Shown here one piece after another: positions 1 through 14,721 of a stretch of DNA of 64,000 bases. Source of the stretch: Arthrobacter livingstonensis. GTDB taxonomy: Bacteria > Actinomycetota > Actinomycetes > Actinomycetales > Micrococcaceae. A model generated the notes under the pieces. It was not told the origin of the DNA, did no database searches, and saw nothing but the letters and a program-made list of their open reading frames with translations. Position 1 is the stretch's first letter. Each line of letters begins with the position of its first letter. Where the stretch lies: contig NZ_QJVD01000010.1 of assembly GCF_003219815.1 (NCBI RefSeq), positions 106,262-170,261 on the forward strand, written 5' to 3'. The position numbers were made by a program, and so were the translations under genes.

Positions 1-29
1 CGGACTACGAGCCGATCACGATGAAGTAG
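1..29 (+). CDS. 3' end of an unidentified gene (partial)
   Basis: The third frame reads D-Y-E-P-I-T-M-K and stops at TAG 27-29, about 80 nt before the next start codon. Only nine codons are visible, so neither the product nor the reality of the gene can be established. It is listed because the next gene runs in the same direction. Confidence 0.3.
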
Positions 30-107
30 CGCTAGGCTCTCCCCTGTGGCGGCTGCCGCAGCAACACAGTAACGGAACATTGATCCCCATCGAGAGGCCC
101 AGGAACA

Positions 108-560
108 GTGACCATCGAGTTTAGTTCAGACATCGGATTCACAACCCAGCTGCCAGACGGGTCCTTTCGAGTGGAGGAATCCAGCGCCGGAGCCGGCACT
201 GAACAATTCAGCCTTCCCGGCGGTGCCTATGTCTCCCTCGTCCGCGATGACGGGCAGGTCCACGACTATGCTCAGGCCATGGAGTGGGCCCAGAAAATGG
301 CCGCCTACTACCAGGACGAATTTGGCGGCAGGGTGCTCACCGAGGGCCGCCTGCAAAGCGCAGGAAAGCAAAGCTATGCTGTCGCCGTAGCGTACAGGGA
401 TCCGGATGAGGTTCCGCGCCTGGCCACCATCACCGGTGTCCTCTTCCCCGGATGCGCATTCTTCGGCCTGACGCTGCTGGCGGTGGCACCGGACGGCGAT
501 CCCGACGTTACTTTCGTCCAGGGGATCGTGGACGGCATGGCACTGGCGGACGCCGGATAA
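108..560 (+). CDS. Hypothetical protein, 150 aa
   Basis: Not recognised. A soluble, acidic 150-residue protein starting at GTG with GAGAGG about 10 nt upstream. There is no signal peptide and no clear transmembrane segment. The C-terminal third has an aliphatic stretch (VLFPGCAFFGLTLLAVAP) that looks like a beta-strand core. It ends about 50 nt before the tuf terminator and converges on tuf. Size and composition would fit a small chaperone- or immunity-type protein, but nothing in the sequence demonstrates that. The opposite-strand frame over the same DNA has no family resemblance. Confidence 0.6.
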   Translation: MTIEFSSDIGFTTQLPDGSFRVEESSAGAGTEQFSLPGGAYVSLVRDDGQVHDYAQAMEWAQKMAAYYQDEFGGRVLTEGRLQSAGKQSYAVAVAYRDPDEVPRLATITGVLFPGCAFFGLTLLAVAPDGDPDVTFVQGIVDGMALADAG

Positions 561-612
561 CCCGGCGCCGCGGCCCCGTCTCACAACAGCCCCGGACTCC
601 CGTACGCCGGCA

Positions 613-653
613 AATAAAAAAGGAAGGCCCCCAGCCTAAGCTGGGGGCCTTCC
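613..653 (-). terminator. Rho-independent terminator of tuf
   Basis: A perfect 14-bp stem (622-635 with 640-653) has a 4-nt loop. On the minus strand it is followed by TTTTTTATTT. It lies about 27 nt past the tuf stop and closes the str operon. On the plus strand it could also stop transcription of the upstream hypothetical gene. Confidence 0.9.
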
Positions 654-679
654 CTACAGATCCAAGTGACTTACGAAGG

Positions 680-1870
680 TTACTTGATGATCTTGGTAAC
701 GCGACCTGAACCAACGGTGCGGCCGCCTTCGCGGATGGCGAAGCCGAGGCCCTCTTCCATGGCGATGGGCTGGATCAGCTCAACGGTCATTTCGGTGTTG
801 TCGCCGGGCATGACCATTTCCGTGCCCTCGGGCAGGGTGATGACGCCGGTAACATCCGTGGTGCGGAAGTAGAACTGCGGGCGGTAGTTGGAGTAGAACG
901 GGTTGTGACGCCCGCCCTCATCCTTGGCAAGGATGTAGACGTTGCCTTCGAAGTTCGTGTGCGGGGTAATGGAACCCGGCTTCACGATGACCTGGCCACG
1001 CTCTACGTCTTCGCGCTTGATGCCGCGCAGCAGCAGACCACAGTTCTCGCCGGCCCAAGCCTCGTCGAGCTGCTTGTGGAACATTTCGATACCGGTCACC
1101 GTGGTCTTCTGGACCGGACGGATTCCGACAATCTCAATTTCAGAGTTGATCTTGAGGGTTCCACGCTCGGCGCGGCCCGTAACAACGGTGCCACGGCCAG
1201 TGATCGTGAAGACATCTTCAACCGGCATCAGGAACGGCTTGTCCTTGTCGCGGATCGGGTCCGGAACGTGGTTGTCCACTGCATCCATCAGGTCCTCAAC
1301 GGACTTGACCCACTTGGGGTCGCCTTCGAGCGCCTTCAGGCCCGAGACGCGGATAACCGGTGCCTCGTCGCCGTCGAAGCCCTGTGAGGAGAGGAGTTCG
1401 CGAACTTCCATTTCGACCAGGTCGAGGAGTTCTTCGTCGTCAACCATGTCGGACTTGTTCAGGGCGACCAACAGGTAGGGAACACCAACCTGGCGGGCCA
1501 GCAGAACGTGCTCGCGGGTCTGGGCCATCGGGCCGTCAGTCGCAGCAACCACCAGGATTGCGCCGTCCATCTGGGCAGCACCGGTGATCATGTTCTTGAT
1601 GTAGTCGGCGTGACCGGGGGCGTCTACGTGTGCGTAGTGGCGCTTCTCGGTCTGGTACTCAACGTGGGAGATGTTGATCGTAATACCGCGCTGCTTCTCC
1701 TCGGGGGCCGAGTCGATGGAGCTGAAATCACGCTGCTCGTTGAGTGTGGGGTACTTGTCGTACAGTACCTTGGAAATGGCAGCCGTCAACGTGGTCTTAC
1801 CATGGTCAACGTGACCGATGGTGCCGATGTTAACATGCGGCTTAGTCCGCTCGAACTTTGCCTTCGCCAC
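680..1870 (-). CDS. tuf: Elongation factor Tu
   Basis: EF-Tu delivers aminoacyl-tRNA to the ribosomal A site as a GTP complex. The protein has 396 residues, the normal length. The G1 motif GHVDHGKTT lies near residue 20, DAPGH is the G3 motif, and NKSD stands in place of the more usual NKCD as G4. Domains 2 and 3 follow (for example [13 protein letters not shown]). The start is GTG, chosen because AGGAGG lies about 6 nt upstream and the protein then begins M-A-K-A-K-F-E-R as in relatives. It is the last gene of rpsL-rpsG-fusA-tuf. A 160-nt gap to fusA contains a long hairpin and a TAGACT box, so tuf may also have its own promoter. Confidence 0.98.
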   Translation of the reverse strand: MAKAKFERTKPHVNIGTIGHVDHGKTTLTAAISKVLYDKYPTLNEQRDFSSIDSAPEEKQRGITINISHVEYQTEKRHYAHVDAPGHADYIKNMITGAAQMDGAILVVAATDGPMAQTREHVLLARQVGVPYLLVALNKSDMVDDEELLDLVEMEVRELLSSQGFDGDEAPVIRVSGLKALEGDPKWVKSVEDLMDAVDNHVPDPIRDKDKPFLMPVEDVFTITGRGTVVTGRAERGTLKINSEIEIVGIRPVQKTTVTGIEMFHKQLDEAWAGENCGLLLRGIKREDVERGQVIVKPGSITPHTNFEGNVYILAKDEGGRHNPFYSNYRPQFYFRTTDVTGVITLPEGTEMVMPGDNTEMTVELIQPIAMEEGLGFAIREGGRTVGSGRVTKIIK

Positions 1871-1976
1871 GGGTTCCTCCTAGAACGTTTTTTGTTGGCT
1901 TGCTCTCGGCGACGCTGTTCGTCACCAAATTCGTAGCAAGTCTACTGGGGGCTTTTGATTTTTAGGAAATTACTGC

Positions 1977-2022
1977 TTGCTTGGGCCTGTTCAAGCATAA
2001 AGTGACAAACAGGCCCAAGCAA
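1977..2022 (-). repeat. Hairpin between fusA and tuf
   Basis: TTGCTTGGGCCTGTT (1977-1991) pairs perfectly with 2008-2022 across a 16-nt loop. It begins 9 nt past the fusA stop. No long U-run follows on the minus strand, so it may be a partial terminator, an mRNA-processing site or a 3'-end stabiliser separating fusA from tuf. Confidence 0.6.
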
Positions 2023-2030
2023 AAGTGCGG

Positions 2031-4145
2031 TTATTCGCCGCGCGCCTTCTGGATGATCTCGTCGGCAACAGCCTTCGGGACCTCAGAGTAGCTGTCGAAC
2101 TTCATCGAGTACACGGCGCGGCCCTGGGTCTTGGACCGGAGGTCACCGATGTAACCGAACATGCCGGACAGGGGAACAAGAGCCTTGATGACCTTGACAC
2201 CGCTTGCGTCCTCCATGGACTGCATCTGGCCACGGCGGGAGTTGATGTCACCGATAACTTCACCCATGTATTCCTCAGGGGTGCGGACTTCAACTTCCAT
2301 CAACGGTTCGAGCAGGATGGGGTTGGCCAGCCGGGCGGCTTCCTTGAATGCCATGCGACCGGCAATCTTGAAGGCCATTTCGGAAGAGTCAACATCGTGG
2401 GACGCACCGTCAAGCAGCGAGGCCTTGATGCCAACCATCGGGTAGCCGGCCAGCACGCCGTCAGGCATTGCAGACTGAATGCCCTGGTCAACGCTGGGGA
2501 TGTATTCACGCGGAACACGGCCACCGGTGACCTTGTTGTTGAACTCGTACATTGCACCTTCGGCAGTATCCAACGGCTCAATGGCAATCTGGATCTTAGC
2601 GAACTGGCCTGAACCACCGGTCTGCTTCTTGTGCGTGTAGTCGTACTTGGGGACCGCGCGCTTGATGGTTTCGCGGTACGCAACCTGCGGCTTGCCAACG
2701 TTGGCTTCAACGTTGAATTCGCGGCGCATGCGGTCCACCAGGATGTCCAGGTGGAGCTCGCCCATGCCGCCAATTTCGGTCTGGCCGGTGTCTACGTTGA
2801 GAGTGACGGTAAACGTCGGGTCCTCAGCGGAGAGTTTCTGGATGGCCGTGGACAGCTTCTCCTGGTCACCCTTGGTCTTCGGCTCAATGGCCACAAAGAT
2901 CACGGGTTCGGGGAAGGTCATCGACTCAAGAACGATCGGGTTCGCCGGATCGCACAGGGTGTCGCCGGTGGTGGTGTCCTTGAGGCCTATCACTGCATAG
3001 ATGTGACCTGCGTGGATTTCGTCCACCGGCATTTCCTTGTTGGCGTGCATCTGGAAGAGCTTGCCAATGCGTTCCTTCTTCTGCTTCGTTGAGTTCAGCA
3101 GCTGCGTGCCGGAAACCACCCGGCCCGAGTAGACGCGGATGAAGTTCAACTGGCCGAAGAACGGGTGCGTTGCGATCTTGAAGGCCAGAGCCGAGAACGG
3201 CTCCGTCTCGCTCGGCTCGCGCTTGATCTCGATGGACTCGTCGCGAGGATCGTGACCGATCATGGCGCCAACGTCCAGCGGGTTCGGCAGGTAGTCGATG
3301 ACGGCATCAAGCATCGGCTGCACGCCGCGGTTCTTGAAAGCAGATCCACAGAACACCGGGTAGATCTCGGAGTTCACGGTCAGCTTGCGAATGCCGGCCT
3401 TCAGTTCCTCGATGGAAGGCTCTTCGCCTTCGAGGTACTTCTCCATGAGCTCTTCGGAGGACTCTGCAGCTGCCTCAATGAGGGCTGCGCGGTACTCTTC
3501 AGCCTTTTCCTGCAGATCCGCGGGGATCTCCTTGATTTCGTACGCGGCACCCATGGTGACGTCGCCCTTGGAATCGCCGGCCCAGACGAAGGCCTTCATG
3601 GTCAGCAGGTCTACGACGCCGGTGAATTCGCTCTCGACGCCGATCGGCAGCTGCATGACGAGCGGCTTCGCACCGAGGCGGTTGATGATGGTGTCTACCG
3701 TGAAGTAGAAATCAGCACCCAGCTTGTCCATCTTGTTGACGAAGCAGATGCGCGGAACGTTGTACTTGTCAGCCTGGCGCCAAACGGTCTCGGACTGCGG
3801 CTCAACGCCCTCCTTGCCATCGAAGACAGCAACGGCGCCATCGAGCACACGCAGGGAGCGCTCAACCTCAACCGTGAAGTCAACGTGGCCGGGAGTGTCA
3901 ATGATGTTGATCTGGTTGTTGTTCCAGAAGCAGGTCACGGCGGCAGACGTGATGGTGATGCCGCGTTCCTTTTCCTGTTCCATCCAGTCAGTCGTCGAAG
4001 CACCGTCGTGCGTTTCGCCGATCTTGTGGTTCACACCCGTGTAGAACAAGATGCGCTCAGTAGTGGTGGTCTTGCCGGCATCAATGTGGGCCATGATGCC
4101 GATGTTGCGGACCTTGGTAAGGTCTGTAAGCACGTCCTGTGCCAC
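2031..4145 (-). CDS. fusA: Elongation factor G
   Basis: EF-G drives GTP-dependent ribosomal translocation and, with RRF, ribosome recycling. The length of 704 residues is typical. Visible GTPase motifs are [13 protein letters not shown] (G1) near residue 20, DTPGHVDF (G3) and NKMDK (G4). The later domains are intact, including [11 protein letters not shown] and the conserved C-terminal [14 protein letters not shown]. The start is GTG, with GGGAG upstream (M-A-Q-D-V-L). It lies between rpsG (85-nt gap) and tuf in the str operon. Confidence 0.98.
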   Translation of the reverse strand: MAQDVLTDLTKVRNIGIMAHIDAGKTTTTERILFYTGVNHKIGETHDGASTTDWMEQEKERGITITSAAVTCFWNNNQINIIDTPGHVDFTVEVERSLRVLDGAVAVFDGKEGVEPQSETVWRQADKYNVPRICFVNKMDKLGADFYFTVDTIINRLGAKPLVMQLPIGVESEFTGVVDLLTMKAFVWAGDSKGDVTMGAAYEIKEIPADLQEKAEEYRAALIEAAAESSEELMEKYLEGEEPSIEELKAGIRKLTVNSEIYPVFCGSAFKNRGVQPMLDAVIDYLPNPLDVGAMIGHDPRDESIEIKREPSETEPFSALAFKIATHPFFGQLNFIRVYSGRVVSGTQLLNSTKQKKERIGKLFQMHANKEMPVDEIHAGHIYAVIGLKDTTTGDTLCDPANPIVLESMTFPEPVIFVAIEPKTKGDQEKLSTAIQKLSAEDPTFTVTLNVDTGQTEIGGMGELHLDILVDRMRREFNVEANVGKPQVAYRETIKRAVPKYDYTHKKQTGGSGQFAKIQIAIEPLDTAEGAMYEFNNKVTGGRVPREYIPSVDQGIQSAMPDGVLAGYPMVGIKASLLDGASHDVDSSEMAFKIAGRMAFKEAARLANPILLEPLMEVEVRTPEEYMGEVIGDINSRRGQMQSMEDASGVKVIKALVPLSGMFGYIGDLRSKTQGRAVYSMKFDSYSEVPKAVADEIIQKARGE

Positions 4146-4229
4146 GGTTTCTCCCTTTTCTAGAGATGAGCTTGCGGGTGGTTCGCCCCCTGACGCTGGC
4201 GCCTGGGGTAACCACCCTCACGGCTCTAG

Positions 4230-4700
4230 TTACCAGCGGTAATGGGCGAAGGCCTTGTTGGACTCTGCCATCTTGTGGGTGTCTTCGCGACGCTTGACAG
4301 CGGCACCGAGACCGTTGGAGGCATCCAGAACTTCGTTGCGCAGACGCTCGGTCATGGTCTTCTCGCGGCGGGCCTTTGAGTAGCCAACCAGCCAGCGAAG
4401 GGCCAAGGCGGTCTGACGGCCGGGCTTGACTTCAACCGGAACCTGGTAGGTGGCTCCACCAACACGGCGGGACTTCACCTCAAGGCTCGGCTTGATGTTT
4501 TCCATGGCCTTTTTCAGGGCAGCAACGGGATCGCCGCCCGTCTTTTCGCGAACGCCTTCAAGTGCACCGTAAACGATGCGCTCTGCGGTGGACTTCTTGC
4601 CGTCAACCAGGACCTTGTTGATCAGCTGAGTGACCAACGGGGAGCCGTATACGGGATCTACAACTAGCGGCCGCTTGGGGGCCGGACCCTTGCGAGGCAT
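4230..4700 (-). CDS. rpsG: 30S ribosomal protein S7
   Basis: S7 nucleates assembly of the 30S head and contacts the 3' domain of 16S rRNA. The product has 156 residues (M-P-R-K-G-P start, AHYRW end), the standard bacterial length. The open frame extends upstream through rpsL, but the ATG one base after the rpsL stop gives the family N-terminus, so this start was chosen. The single-nucleotide spacing to rpsL implies translational coupling. Confidence 0.97.
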   Translation of the reverse strand: MPRKGPAPKRPLVVDPVYGSPLVTQLINKVLVDGKKSTAERIVYGALEGVREKTGGDPVAALKKAMENIKPSLEVKSRRVGGATYQVPVEVKPGRQTALALRWLVGYSKARREKTMTERLRNEVLDASNGLGAAVKRREDTHKMAESNKAFAHYRW

Positions 4701-4701
4701 A

Positions 4702-5076
4702 TTACTTCTTCTCCATCTTTGCACCGTAGCGGCTGCGGGCCTGCTTGCGGTTCTTAACGCCCTGGGTATCCAATGCGCCACGGACGATCTTGTAACGAAC
4801 ACCGGGAAGGTCCTTAACACGGCCTCCGCGGACGAGCACAATGGAGTGCTCCTGGAGGTTGTGGCCTACACCGGGGATGTAAGCGGTAACTTCCACGCCG
4901 CCGTTGAGGCGCACACGTGCGACCTTACGCAGAGCCGAGTTCGGCTTCTTCGGGGTGGTTGTGTAAACGCGCGTGCAAACGCCGCGACGCATGGGGCTGC
5001 CCTTCAATGCGGGAGCCTTGGTCTTCGTGACCTTGGGTGTCCGGCCCTTTCGGACCAGCTGGTTAATCGTAGGCAC
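4702..5076 (-). CDS. rpsL: 30S ribosomal protein S12
   Basis: S12 is part of the decoding centre of the 30S subunit. The product has 124 residues and is full length. The streptomycin-target lysines K43 ([11 protein letters not shown]) and K88 ([11 protein letters not shown]) are wild type, so no rpsL-type resistance is encoded. It is the first gene of the rpsL-rpsG-fusA-tuf operon. The ~500-nt region upstream, up to rpoC, must hold its promoter. Confidence 0.98.
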   Translation of the reverse strand: MPTINQLVRKGRTPKVTKTKAPALKGSPMRRGVCTRVYTTTPKKPNSALRKVARVRLNGGVEVTAYIPGVGHNLQEHSIVLVRGGRVKDLPGVRYKIVRGALDTQGVKNRKQARSRYGAKMEKK

Positions 5077-5391
5077 TTTCGTGTTCTCCGTTGTTTTCTC
5101 GAGATGTTTCTCGTGTCGCTTTTCCCGGCCATCGTCCGCCGGGGAAGAGCCTTTTACTGGTAGCCGCAGACTTGGGCGACTTCACAGCGCCTAGGCATGC
5201 AAAAATGTGGCATTCGCTGTACAAGAACCGTACAACCCGGACCCGCATCCACCTTCCCGGTCGAAACCTGAGGAAAATGAGCGCTCTTATCCACTGCCAC
5301 ACTAACAATTAGTCTCTACGATACCACGGACGATGCCCCGCCCTGAAATCGGCCGCTCCCCCACCTTATGGGGGCGTGTCCTTGGCTTAAA

Positions 5392-5440
5392 GCACGACGG
5401 CGGTGACTCACCCCGTGAGGGTAAGTCACCGCCGTCGTGC
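5392..5440. terminator. Strong hairpin between rpoC and rpsL
   Basis: A perfect 17-bp stem pairs 5392-5408 with 5424-5440 across a 15-nt loop. It lies between the rpoC end and the rpsL start, and would fold equally well from either strand. The base composition is GC-rich with only a short AT-rich flank, so it is probably a terminator or 3'-protective hairpin for rpoBC. Confidence 0.55.
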
Positions 5441-5446
5441 ATTATT

Positions 5447-5471
5447 TGGTGGTCCAGCCAGGCTCGACCAC
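5447..5471. repeat. REP-like palindrome with GTGGTC / GACCAC arms
   Basis: GGTGGTC and GACCACC flank a core containing GGCTC. The same arm sequences occur at 42,625-42,690. This resembles the short GACCACC-type REP palindromes that are common in intergenic DNA of Micrococcaceae and Microbacteriaceae; that relation is from memory, not from a search. Confidence 0.5.
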
Positions 5472-5527
5472 CGGGATGGGCCCACGCGCCCAAACTACGC
5501 AGACACGTTGGGCCCACAGCTCCGAGG

Positions 5528-5565
5528 GGCCCACTATTGGATCGCTAGCGATCCAATAGTGGGCC
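5528..5565. terminator. 38-bp perfect palindrome directly after rpoC
   Basis: The 38 bases form a perfect inverted repeat with no loop (centre between 5546 and 5547, CT|AG). It starts 11 nt past the rpoC stop. No U-tract follows on the minus strand, so it is either a U-less terminator or a protein-binding or REP-type site. It begins within one of three GGGCCCA copies clustered at 5478, 5510 and 5527. Confidence 0.6.
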
Positions 5566-5575
5566 GAGCAGGGGA

Positions 5576-9478
<3,903 letters not shown>

Positions 9479-9579
9479 ATGGGTCCTGTTCTCTCTAATT
9501 CTCTAAGTCTGAATGTCTAGGCGGGTACGGAAAGAGGTGGGTGACGACGGCGGCACGGCTGGGTGCCGCCGTCGTACTG

Positions 9580-12500
9580 TTAAACCTCTTCGACAGAGTT
9601 CGGCTCGGCCCGTGACAGGTCGATGCCCAGCTCCTCCGCGGCCCGGAAGACTTCTTCATCCGAGTCACGCATCTCAATCGTGGTGCCATCGGTGGAAAGG
9701 ACTTCCACGTTCAGGCACAGCGACTGCATTTCCTTGATCAGCACCTTGAAGGATTCAGGAATGCCGGGCTCAGGGATGTTCTCGCCCTTGACGATCGCCT
9801 CGTAGACCTTCACGCGGCCGTGAATGTCATCGGACTTGATCGTGAGCAGCTCCTGCAGGGTGTAGGCGGCACCGTAAGCCTCCAGCGCCCACACTTCCAT
9901 CTCACCAAAGCGCTGGCCGCCGAACTGGGCCTTACCGCCCAGCGGCTGCTGGGTGATCATGGAGTACGGCCCGGTGGAGCGGGCATGGATCTTGTCATCC
10001 ACCAGGTGGTGGAGCTTGAGGATGTACATGTAGCCCACGGAAACCGGGTCCGGGAACGGCTCGCCGGAGCGGCCGTCGAACAGGAGCGTCTTGCCGGAGG
10101 AATCGATCAGGCGGTCGCCGTCACGGGTCACGTTCGTCGAGTCGAGCAGGCCGGTAATTTCCTCTTCAAGGGCACCGTCGAACACGGGGGTGGCAACCCT
10201 CGTCTGGCCGATTTCACGCGGCAGATTGGGCAGTTTCTGCACCCACTCCGGCTCGCCTTCGATCTTCCAACCGGTCTTGGCAACCCAGCCGAGGTGGGTT
10301 TCGAGCACCTGGCCCACGTTCATGCGGCCCGGAACACCCAGCGGGTTCAGGACAATGTCAACGGGGGTTCCGTCGGCAAGGAACGGCATGTCCTCGATCG
10401 GCAGGATCTTGGAGATGACACCCTTGTTCCCGTGGCGGCCGGCAAGCTTGTCACCATCGGTGATCTTGCGCTTGTTGGCGACGTACACGCGAACCAGCTG
10501 GTTCACGCCGGGGGGAAGGTCGTCGTCGGAGTCGCGGTCAAAGACACGGACGCCAATGACGGTGCCGGACTCGCCGTGGGGCACCTTCAGGGAAGTGTCG
10601 CGAACTTCGCGGCTCTTCTCACCGAAGATGGCACGGAGCAGGCGCTCCTCCGGGGTCAGCTCGGTTTCACCCTTGGGGGTGACCTTGCCTACCAGGATGT
10701 CGCCGGCCTCAACTTCGGCACCGATGTGGATGATGCCGCGCTCGTCCAGGCCGGCCAGGATTTCCTCGGAAACGTTCGGGATGTCCCGGGTGATTTCCTC
10801 GGCACCAAGCTTGGTGTCGCGGGCGTCAATCTCATGCTCTTCGATGTGGATCGAGGAAAGCACATCTTCGGCAACAATGCGCTGCGAAAGGATGATGGCA
10901 TCCTCGTAGTTGTGGCCTTCCCAGGACATGAAGGCAACCAGGAGGTTCTTGCCCAGGGCAAGCTCGCCCAGGTCCGTTGCCGGACCGTCGGCAATGATGC
11001 CGCCTACTTCCAGGCGCTGGCCCTCGGAGGCCAGGACACGCTGGTTGTAGGCGGTGCCCTGGTTGGAACGCTGGTACTTGGCGATCGGGTAGTTGGTCTC
11101 GGTGCCGTCGTCGTTCAACATCACGACGATGTCGGCGGAAACCTCGGAAACCACACCGGCCTTCTTGGCGATGACCACGTCACCGGCGTCAACAGCCGTG
11201 GCGCGCTCCATGCCGGTGCCCACAAACGGGGCCTCGGACCGGACCAGCGGCACAGCCTGGCGCTGCATGTTCGCACCCATCAGGGCGCGGTTGGCGTCGT
11301 CGTGCTCCAGGAACGGGATCAGGGCGGTTGCCACGGACACCATCTGGCGCGGGGACACGTCCATGTACTCGACCTCGCCGGCCGGGATCAGGACAGGCTC
11401 GCCGCCACCGCCGCGCTGGCGGACCAGCACCATTTCCTCGGTGAAGTGGTTTTCATCACTCAAGGGCGCGTTAGCCTGGGCGATGACAACGTCCACCTCG
11501 TCGTCGGCGGTCAGGTAGTCGACCTCGTCGGAGACGACGCCTTCCTTGACCCGGCGGTACGGGGTTTCGATGAAGCCGAACGGGTTGATGCGGCCGTAGG
11601 AAGCCAGGGAACCGATCAGGCCGATGTTCGGGCCTTCAGGGGTTTCAATAGGGCACATGCGGCCGTAGTGCGAGGGGTGGACGTCACGGACTTCCATGCC
11701 GGCGCGGTCACGGGACAAACCGCCCGGGCCCAGCGCGGACAGGCGGCGCTTGTGCGTCAGGCCGGCCAGCGGGTTGTTCTGGTCCATGAACTGCGAGAGC
11801 TGGGAGGTTCCGAAGAACTCCTTGATCGCAGCCACCACGGGGCGGATGTTGATCAGCGTCTGCGGCGTGATGGCCTCGACGTCCTGAGTGGTCATGCGCT
11901 CGCGCACAACACGCTCCATGCGGGACAGGCCGGTGCGGACCTGGTTCTCGATGAGCTCACCAACTGCGCGGATGCGGCGGTTGCCAAAGTGGTCGATGTC
12001 GTCCACGTCAACGCGCAGGTCAACCTCGGCGCCATCGCGGATGCCCTTGGTGGTCTTGCCACCGGCGTGGAGGGTGACCAGGTACTTGATCATGGCCACG
12101 ATGTCATCAACGCTCAGCACCGATGCGTCGGGGCTGCTCAGGGGCATGTCAATGCCCAGCTTGCGGTTGATCTTGTAGCGGCCAACCTTGGCGAGGTCGT
12201 AGCGCTTGGAGTTGAAGTACAGGTTGTGCAGCAGCGCGTCGGCGGCGTCAACCGTCGGCGGCTCGCCCGGGCGAAGCTTGCGGTAGATGTCCAGCAACGC
12301 GTCTTCGCGACCGGTGGTGGCATCCTTTTCCAGCGTGGCACGGATGGAGTCGAACTCGCCGAACTCCTCCAGGATCTGGCCTTCGGTCCAGCCAAGGGCC
12401 TTCAACAGCACAGTGACGGACTGCTTGCGCTTGCGGTCAAGGCGCACGCCGACCTGGTCGCGCTTGTCAATCTCCAGCTCAAACCAGGCTCCCCGGGAGG

Positions 12501-13098
12501 GGATGATCTTGGCGGTGAAGATTTCCTTGTCACTGGTCTTGTCCGCGGTGCGCTCAAAGTAGGCGCCCGGGGAACGGACCAGCTGGGACACAACAACACG
12601 CTCGGTGCCGTTGATGACGAACGTTCCCTTGTTGGTCATGAGCGGAAAATCGCCCATGAACACGGTCTGTTGCTTGATTTCACCCGTGAGGTTGTTCATG
12701 AACTCAGCCTTGACGTACAGCGGCGCGGCGTACGTGGCGTCGCGGTCCTTGCACTCGTCAACCGTGAACTTGGGGTCGGCGAACTCCGGTTCCGTGAAGG
12801 ACAGGGACATGGTGCCCTGGAAGTCTTCAATCGGGGAGATCTCTTCGAAGATATCGGACAGACCGGAGGTGACGGCCACGCTGTCATCGCCGGCATTCAC
12901 GGCGGTTTCCATGCGGCCCTGCCAGCGCTCGTTGCCGACGAGCCAGTCAAAGCTCTCGGTCTGGAGTGCAAGCAGATTCGGCACGTCAAGCGGCTCGTGA
13001 ATCTTTGCGAATGAGAGGCGACTCTTTGCACCATCAGTGCTGTTTGAATCGATAGCGGTTGCAGCGTTATTAATATTAGAGGTGCTCGAGGCGACCAA
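9580..13098 (-). CDS. rpoB: DNA-directed RNA polymerase beta subunit
   Basis: This is the beta subunit of RNA polymerase. I chose the TTG at 13,098 (product begins M-V-A-S-S-T-S-N, 1,172 residues) because GGAAGGA lies about 6 nt upstream. An in-frame GTG at 13,113 would add five residues but lacks a good ribosome binding site. The rifampicin region ([25 protein letters not shown]) has wild-type D, H and S at the usual resistance positions. The C-terminus ([17 protein letters not shown]) is family-typical. The gene is separated from rplJL by a thiolase and a ybaK-like gene on the other strand. Confidence 0.96.
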   Translation of the reverse strand: MVASSTSNINNAATAIDSNSTDGAKSRLSFAKIHEPLDVPNLLALQTESFDWLVGNERWQGRMETAVNAGDDSVAVTSGLSDIFEEISPIEDFQGTMSLSFTEPEFADPKFTVDECKDRDATYAAPLYVKAEFMNNLTGEIKQQTVFMGDFPLMTNKGTFVINGTERVVVSQLVRSPGAYFERTADKTSDKEIFTAKIIPSRGAWFELEIDKRDQVGVRLDRKRKQSVTVLLKALGWTEGQILEEFGEFDSIRATLEKDATTGREDALLDIYRKLRPGEPPTVDAADALLHNLYFNSKRYDLAKVGRYKINRKLGIDMPLSSPDASVLSVDDIVAMIKYLVTLHAGGKTTKGIRDGAEVDLRVDVDDIDHFGNRRIRAVGELIENQVRTGLSRMERVVRERMTTQDVEAITPQTLINIRPVVAAIKEFFGTSQLSQFMDQNNPLAGLTHKRRLSALGPGGLSRDRAGMEVRDVHPSHYGRMCPIETPEGPNIGLIGSLASYGRINPFGFIETPYRRVKEGVVSDEVDYLTADDEVDVVIAQANAPLSDENHFTEEMVLVRQRGGGGEPVLIPAGEVEYMDVSPRQMVSVATALIPFLEHDDANRALMGANMQRQAVPLVRSEAPFVGTGMERATAVDAGDVVIAKKAGVVSEVSADIVVMLNDDGTETNYPIAKYQRSNQGTAYNQRVLASEGQRLEVGGIIADGPATDLGELALGKNLLVAFMSWEGHNYEDAIILSQRIVAEDVLSSIHIEEHEIDARDTKLGAEEITRDIPNVSEEILAGLDERGIIHIGAEVEAGDILVGKVTPKGETELTPEERLLRAIFGEKSREVRDTSLKVPHGESGTVIGVRVFDRDSDDDLPPGVNQLVRVYVANKRKITDGDKLAGRHGNKGVISKILPIEDMPFLADGTPVDIVLNPLGVPGRMNVGQVLETHLGWVAKTGWKIEGEPEWVQKLPNLPREIGQTRVATPVFDGALEEEITGLLDSTNVTRDGDRLIDSSGKTLLFDGRSGEPFPDPVSVGYMYILKLHHLVDDKIHARSTGPYSMITQQPLGGKAQFGGQRFGEMEVWALEAYGAAYTLQELLTIKSDDIHGRVKVYEAIVKGENIPEPGIPESFKVLIKEMQSLCLNVEVLSTDGTTIEMRDSDEEVFRAAEELGIDLSRAEPNSVEEV

Positions 13099-13113
13099 GA
13101 GGGATCCTTCCAC

Positions 13114-13521
13114 AGACCTGCAGGCTTGTTCATGTGAACCCTCACCCGATTCGCCAATTGGTCATCAAACCAAGACGAACGCTGGTCAAGAAGTTGCAAA
13201 GTCACCCACCCGGGGAGTTGAATCTACCCAAGATGCGTGCTCTTTCAACCCTTGACCGAAACAAAGCCCACCGCTATATGAAGGCTGAAGGTTTAGAGGG
13301 ATACGCAAAGATCTACTCTACAGGCATTATGGCTCACGTGTCTACCCCACGATGCTCAATTACGCAAGTATGGAAGTTCCGCTGCTCACATTGGCTGGGA
13401 AGGGGTGTGCCCGCGGCCGGCCGGACGGAAATTTCCGACCACGTCCAGCTGTTAGATTCTATGAAAGACCCGGCGCAGGTCAAGGGTGACCTGCGCGGAC
13501 GATGCGTAAGGAGCTGCCGCC
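13114..13521. other. Divergent intergenic region between rpoB and the thiolase gene
   Basis: About 400 nt without a credible gene. It must contain the rpoB promoter on the minus strand, which I could not place with confidence. A plus-strand TAGATT box near 13,454 could be the -10 of the thiolase gene, leaving a leader of about 60 nt. Open frames crossing it have no family resemblance. Its composition is more AT-rich than the flanking genes. Confidence 0.5.
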
Positions 13522-14721
13522 ATGACGGTACAAGACAATGATGTGGTAATTCTCTCAGGCGCCCGCACCCCGCAGGGACGGCTTAACGGACAGTTGGCGG
13601 CCTTCACCGCCGTCGAGCTCGGGACCAAGGCCATTGCCGCCGCCGTGGAGCGTTCGGGCATTGCGGCCGCCGACGTGGACTACGTCATCATGGGGCACGT
13701 GCTGCAGGCCGGCGCCGGGCAAAACCCGGCCCGCCAAAGCTCCGTGGGCGCAGGCATCGGCTGGGGTGTCCCCGCCGTGACCATCAACAAAGTGTGCCTC
13801 TCCGGCCTGACCGCCGTGATTGACGCCGCCCGCATGATCCGAAGCGGCGATGCCGAGGTCGTGGTGGCCGGCGGCCAGGAATCCATGACCCGCGCCCCCC
13901 ACATCCTGCCCGGCTCCCGCCAGGGCTGGAGTTACGGGGCAGTGCAGGCGCTGGATGTGGCAGCCCACGACGGCCTGACCGACGCCTTCGACGGCGAGTC
14001 CATGGGCCTGTCCACCGAGCGGGGCAACATCCGCCTGAACATCACGCGCACCTCCCAGGACGAGGTGGCCGTCGCTTCCCACCGCCGGGCGGCGGCCGCA
14101 CAGGAAGCCGGGCTGTTCGACGAGGAGATTGTGCCCGTCAGCGTGCCGCAGCGCAAGGGCGATCCCGTGGTGCTGACAAGCGATGAGGGCGTCCGGGCCA
14201 AGACCACCCTTGAGTCGCTGGCCCCCTTGCGCCCGGCGTTCTCCGCTGACGGTGCCATCACGGCCGGCAACTCATCCCCGCTGTCCGACGGCGCCGCCGC
14301 CTTGGTGTTGACCAGCCGGGCCTATGCCGACGCGCACGGGCTCCCGTGGCTTGCCGTGGTGGGCGCTCCGGGGCAGGTTGCCGGGCCGGACAACTCACTG
14401 CACTCCCAGCCGTCGCACGCCATTTCCAGTGCGCTGAAGAAGGCCGGTTGGACCACCGGCGACCTGGACTTCATCGAGATCAATGAGGCATTTGGCTCCG
14501 TGGCCGTGCAGTCCCTGCACGATTTGGACTTCCCCCTGGAGAAGTGCAACATCCACGGCGGTGCCATCGCGTTGGGCCACCCGATCGGGACCTCCGGGGC
14601 CCGTTTGGCCCTTCACGCCGCTTTTGAACTGGGCCGCCGGGGTTCCGGCAAGGCGGCAGTGTCGTTGTGTGGCGGCGGCGGCCAGGGCGAGGCCCTGCTG
14701 TTGTTCCTGGACGGGGAGTGA
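13522..14721 (+). CDS. Acetyl-CoA C-acyltransferase (thiolase)
   Basis: Thiolases condense or cleave acyl-CoA and acetyl-CoA in acetoacetyl-CoA formation or beta-oxidation. The product has 399 residues. The acylated cysteine is in NKVCLSGL near residue 92, in place of the more common NKVCGSG. The downstream motifs INEAF, GGAIALGHPIGTSGAR and CGGGGQG with the second catalytic cysteine are intact. The start ATG is preceded by AAGGAG. The frame ends in a GTGA overlap with a ybaK-like gene. Whether it is biosynthetic (AtoB/PhaA type) or degradative (FadA type) cannot be decided here; no other beta-oxidation gene is adjacent. Confidence 0.9.
   Translation: MTVQDNDVVILSGARTPQGRLNGQLAAFTAVELGTKAIAAAVERSGIAAADVDYVIMGHVLQAGAGQNPARQSSVGAGIGWGVPAVTINKVCLSGLTAVIDAARMIRSGDAEVVVAGGQESMTRAPHILPGSRQGWSYGAVQALDVAAHDGLTDAFDGESMGLSTERGNIRLNITRTSQDEVAVASHRRAAAAQEAGLFDEEIVPVSVPQRKGDPVVLTSDEGVRAKTTLESLAPLRPAFSADGAITAGNSSPLSDGAAALVLTSRAYADAHGLPWLAVVGAPGQVAGPDNSLHSQPSHAISSALKKAGWTTGDLDFIEINEAFGSVAVQSLHDLDFPLEKCNIHGGAIALGHPIGTSGARLALHAAFELGRRGSGKAAVSLCGGGGQGEALLLFLDGE

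Noticed and set aside
11600-11900. Possible rifampicin-resistance substitutions in RpoB
   Set aside because: The cluster residues in [12 protein letters not shown] and [10 protein letters not shown] are wild type.
9820-13014. A 1,064-codon open frame on the plus strand opposite rpoB
   Set aside because: It mirrors rpoB codon structure, has low-complexity Val/Gly/Ala/His-rich content and no family resemblance. It is an antisense shadow caused by high GC and strong codon bias.
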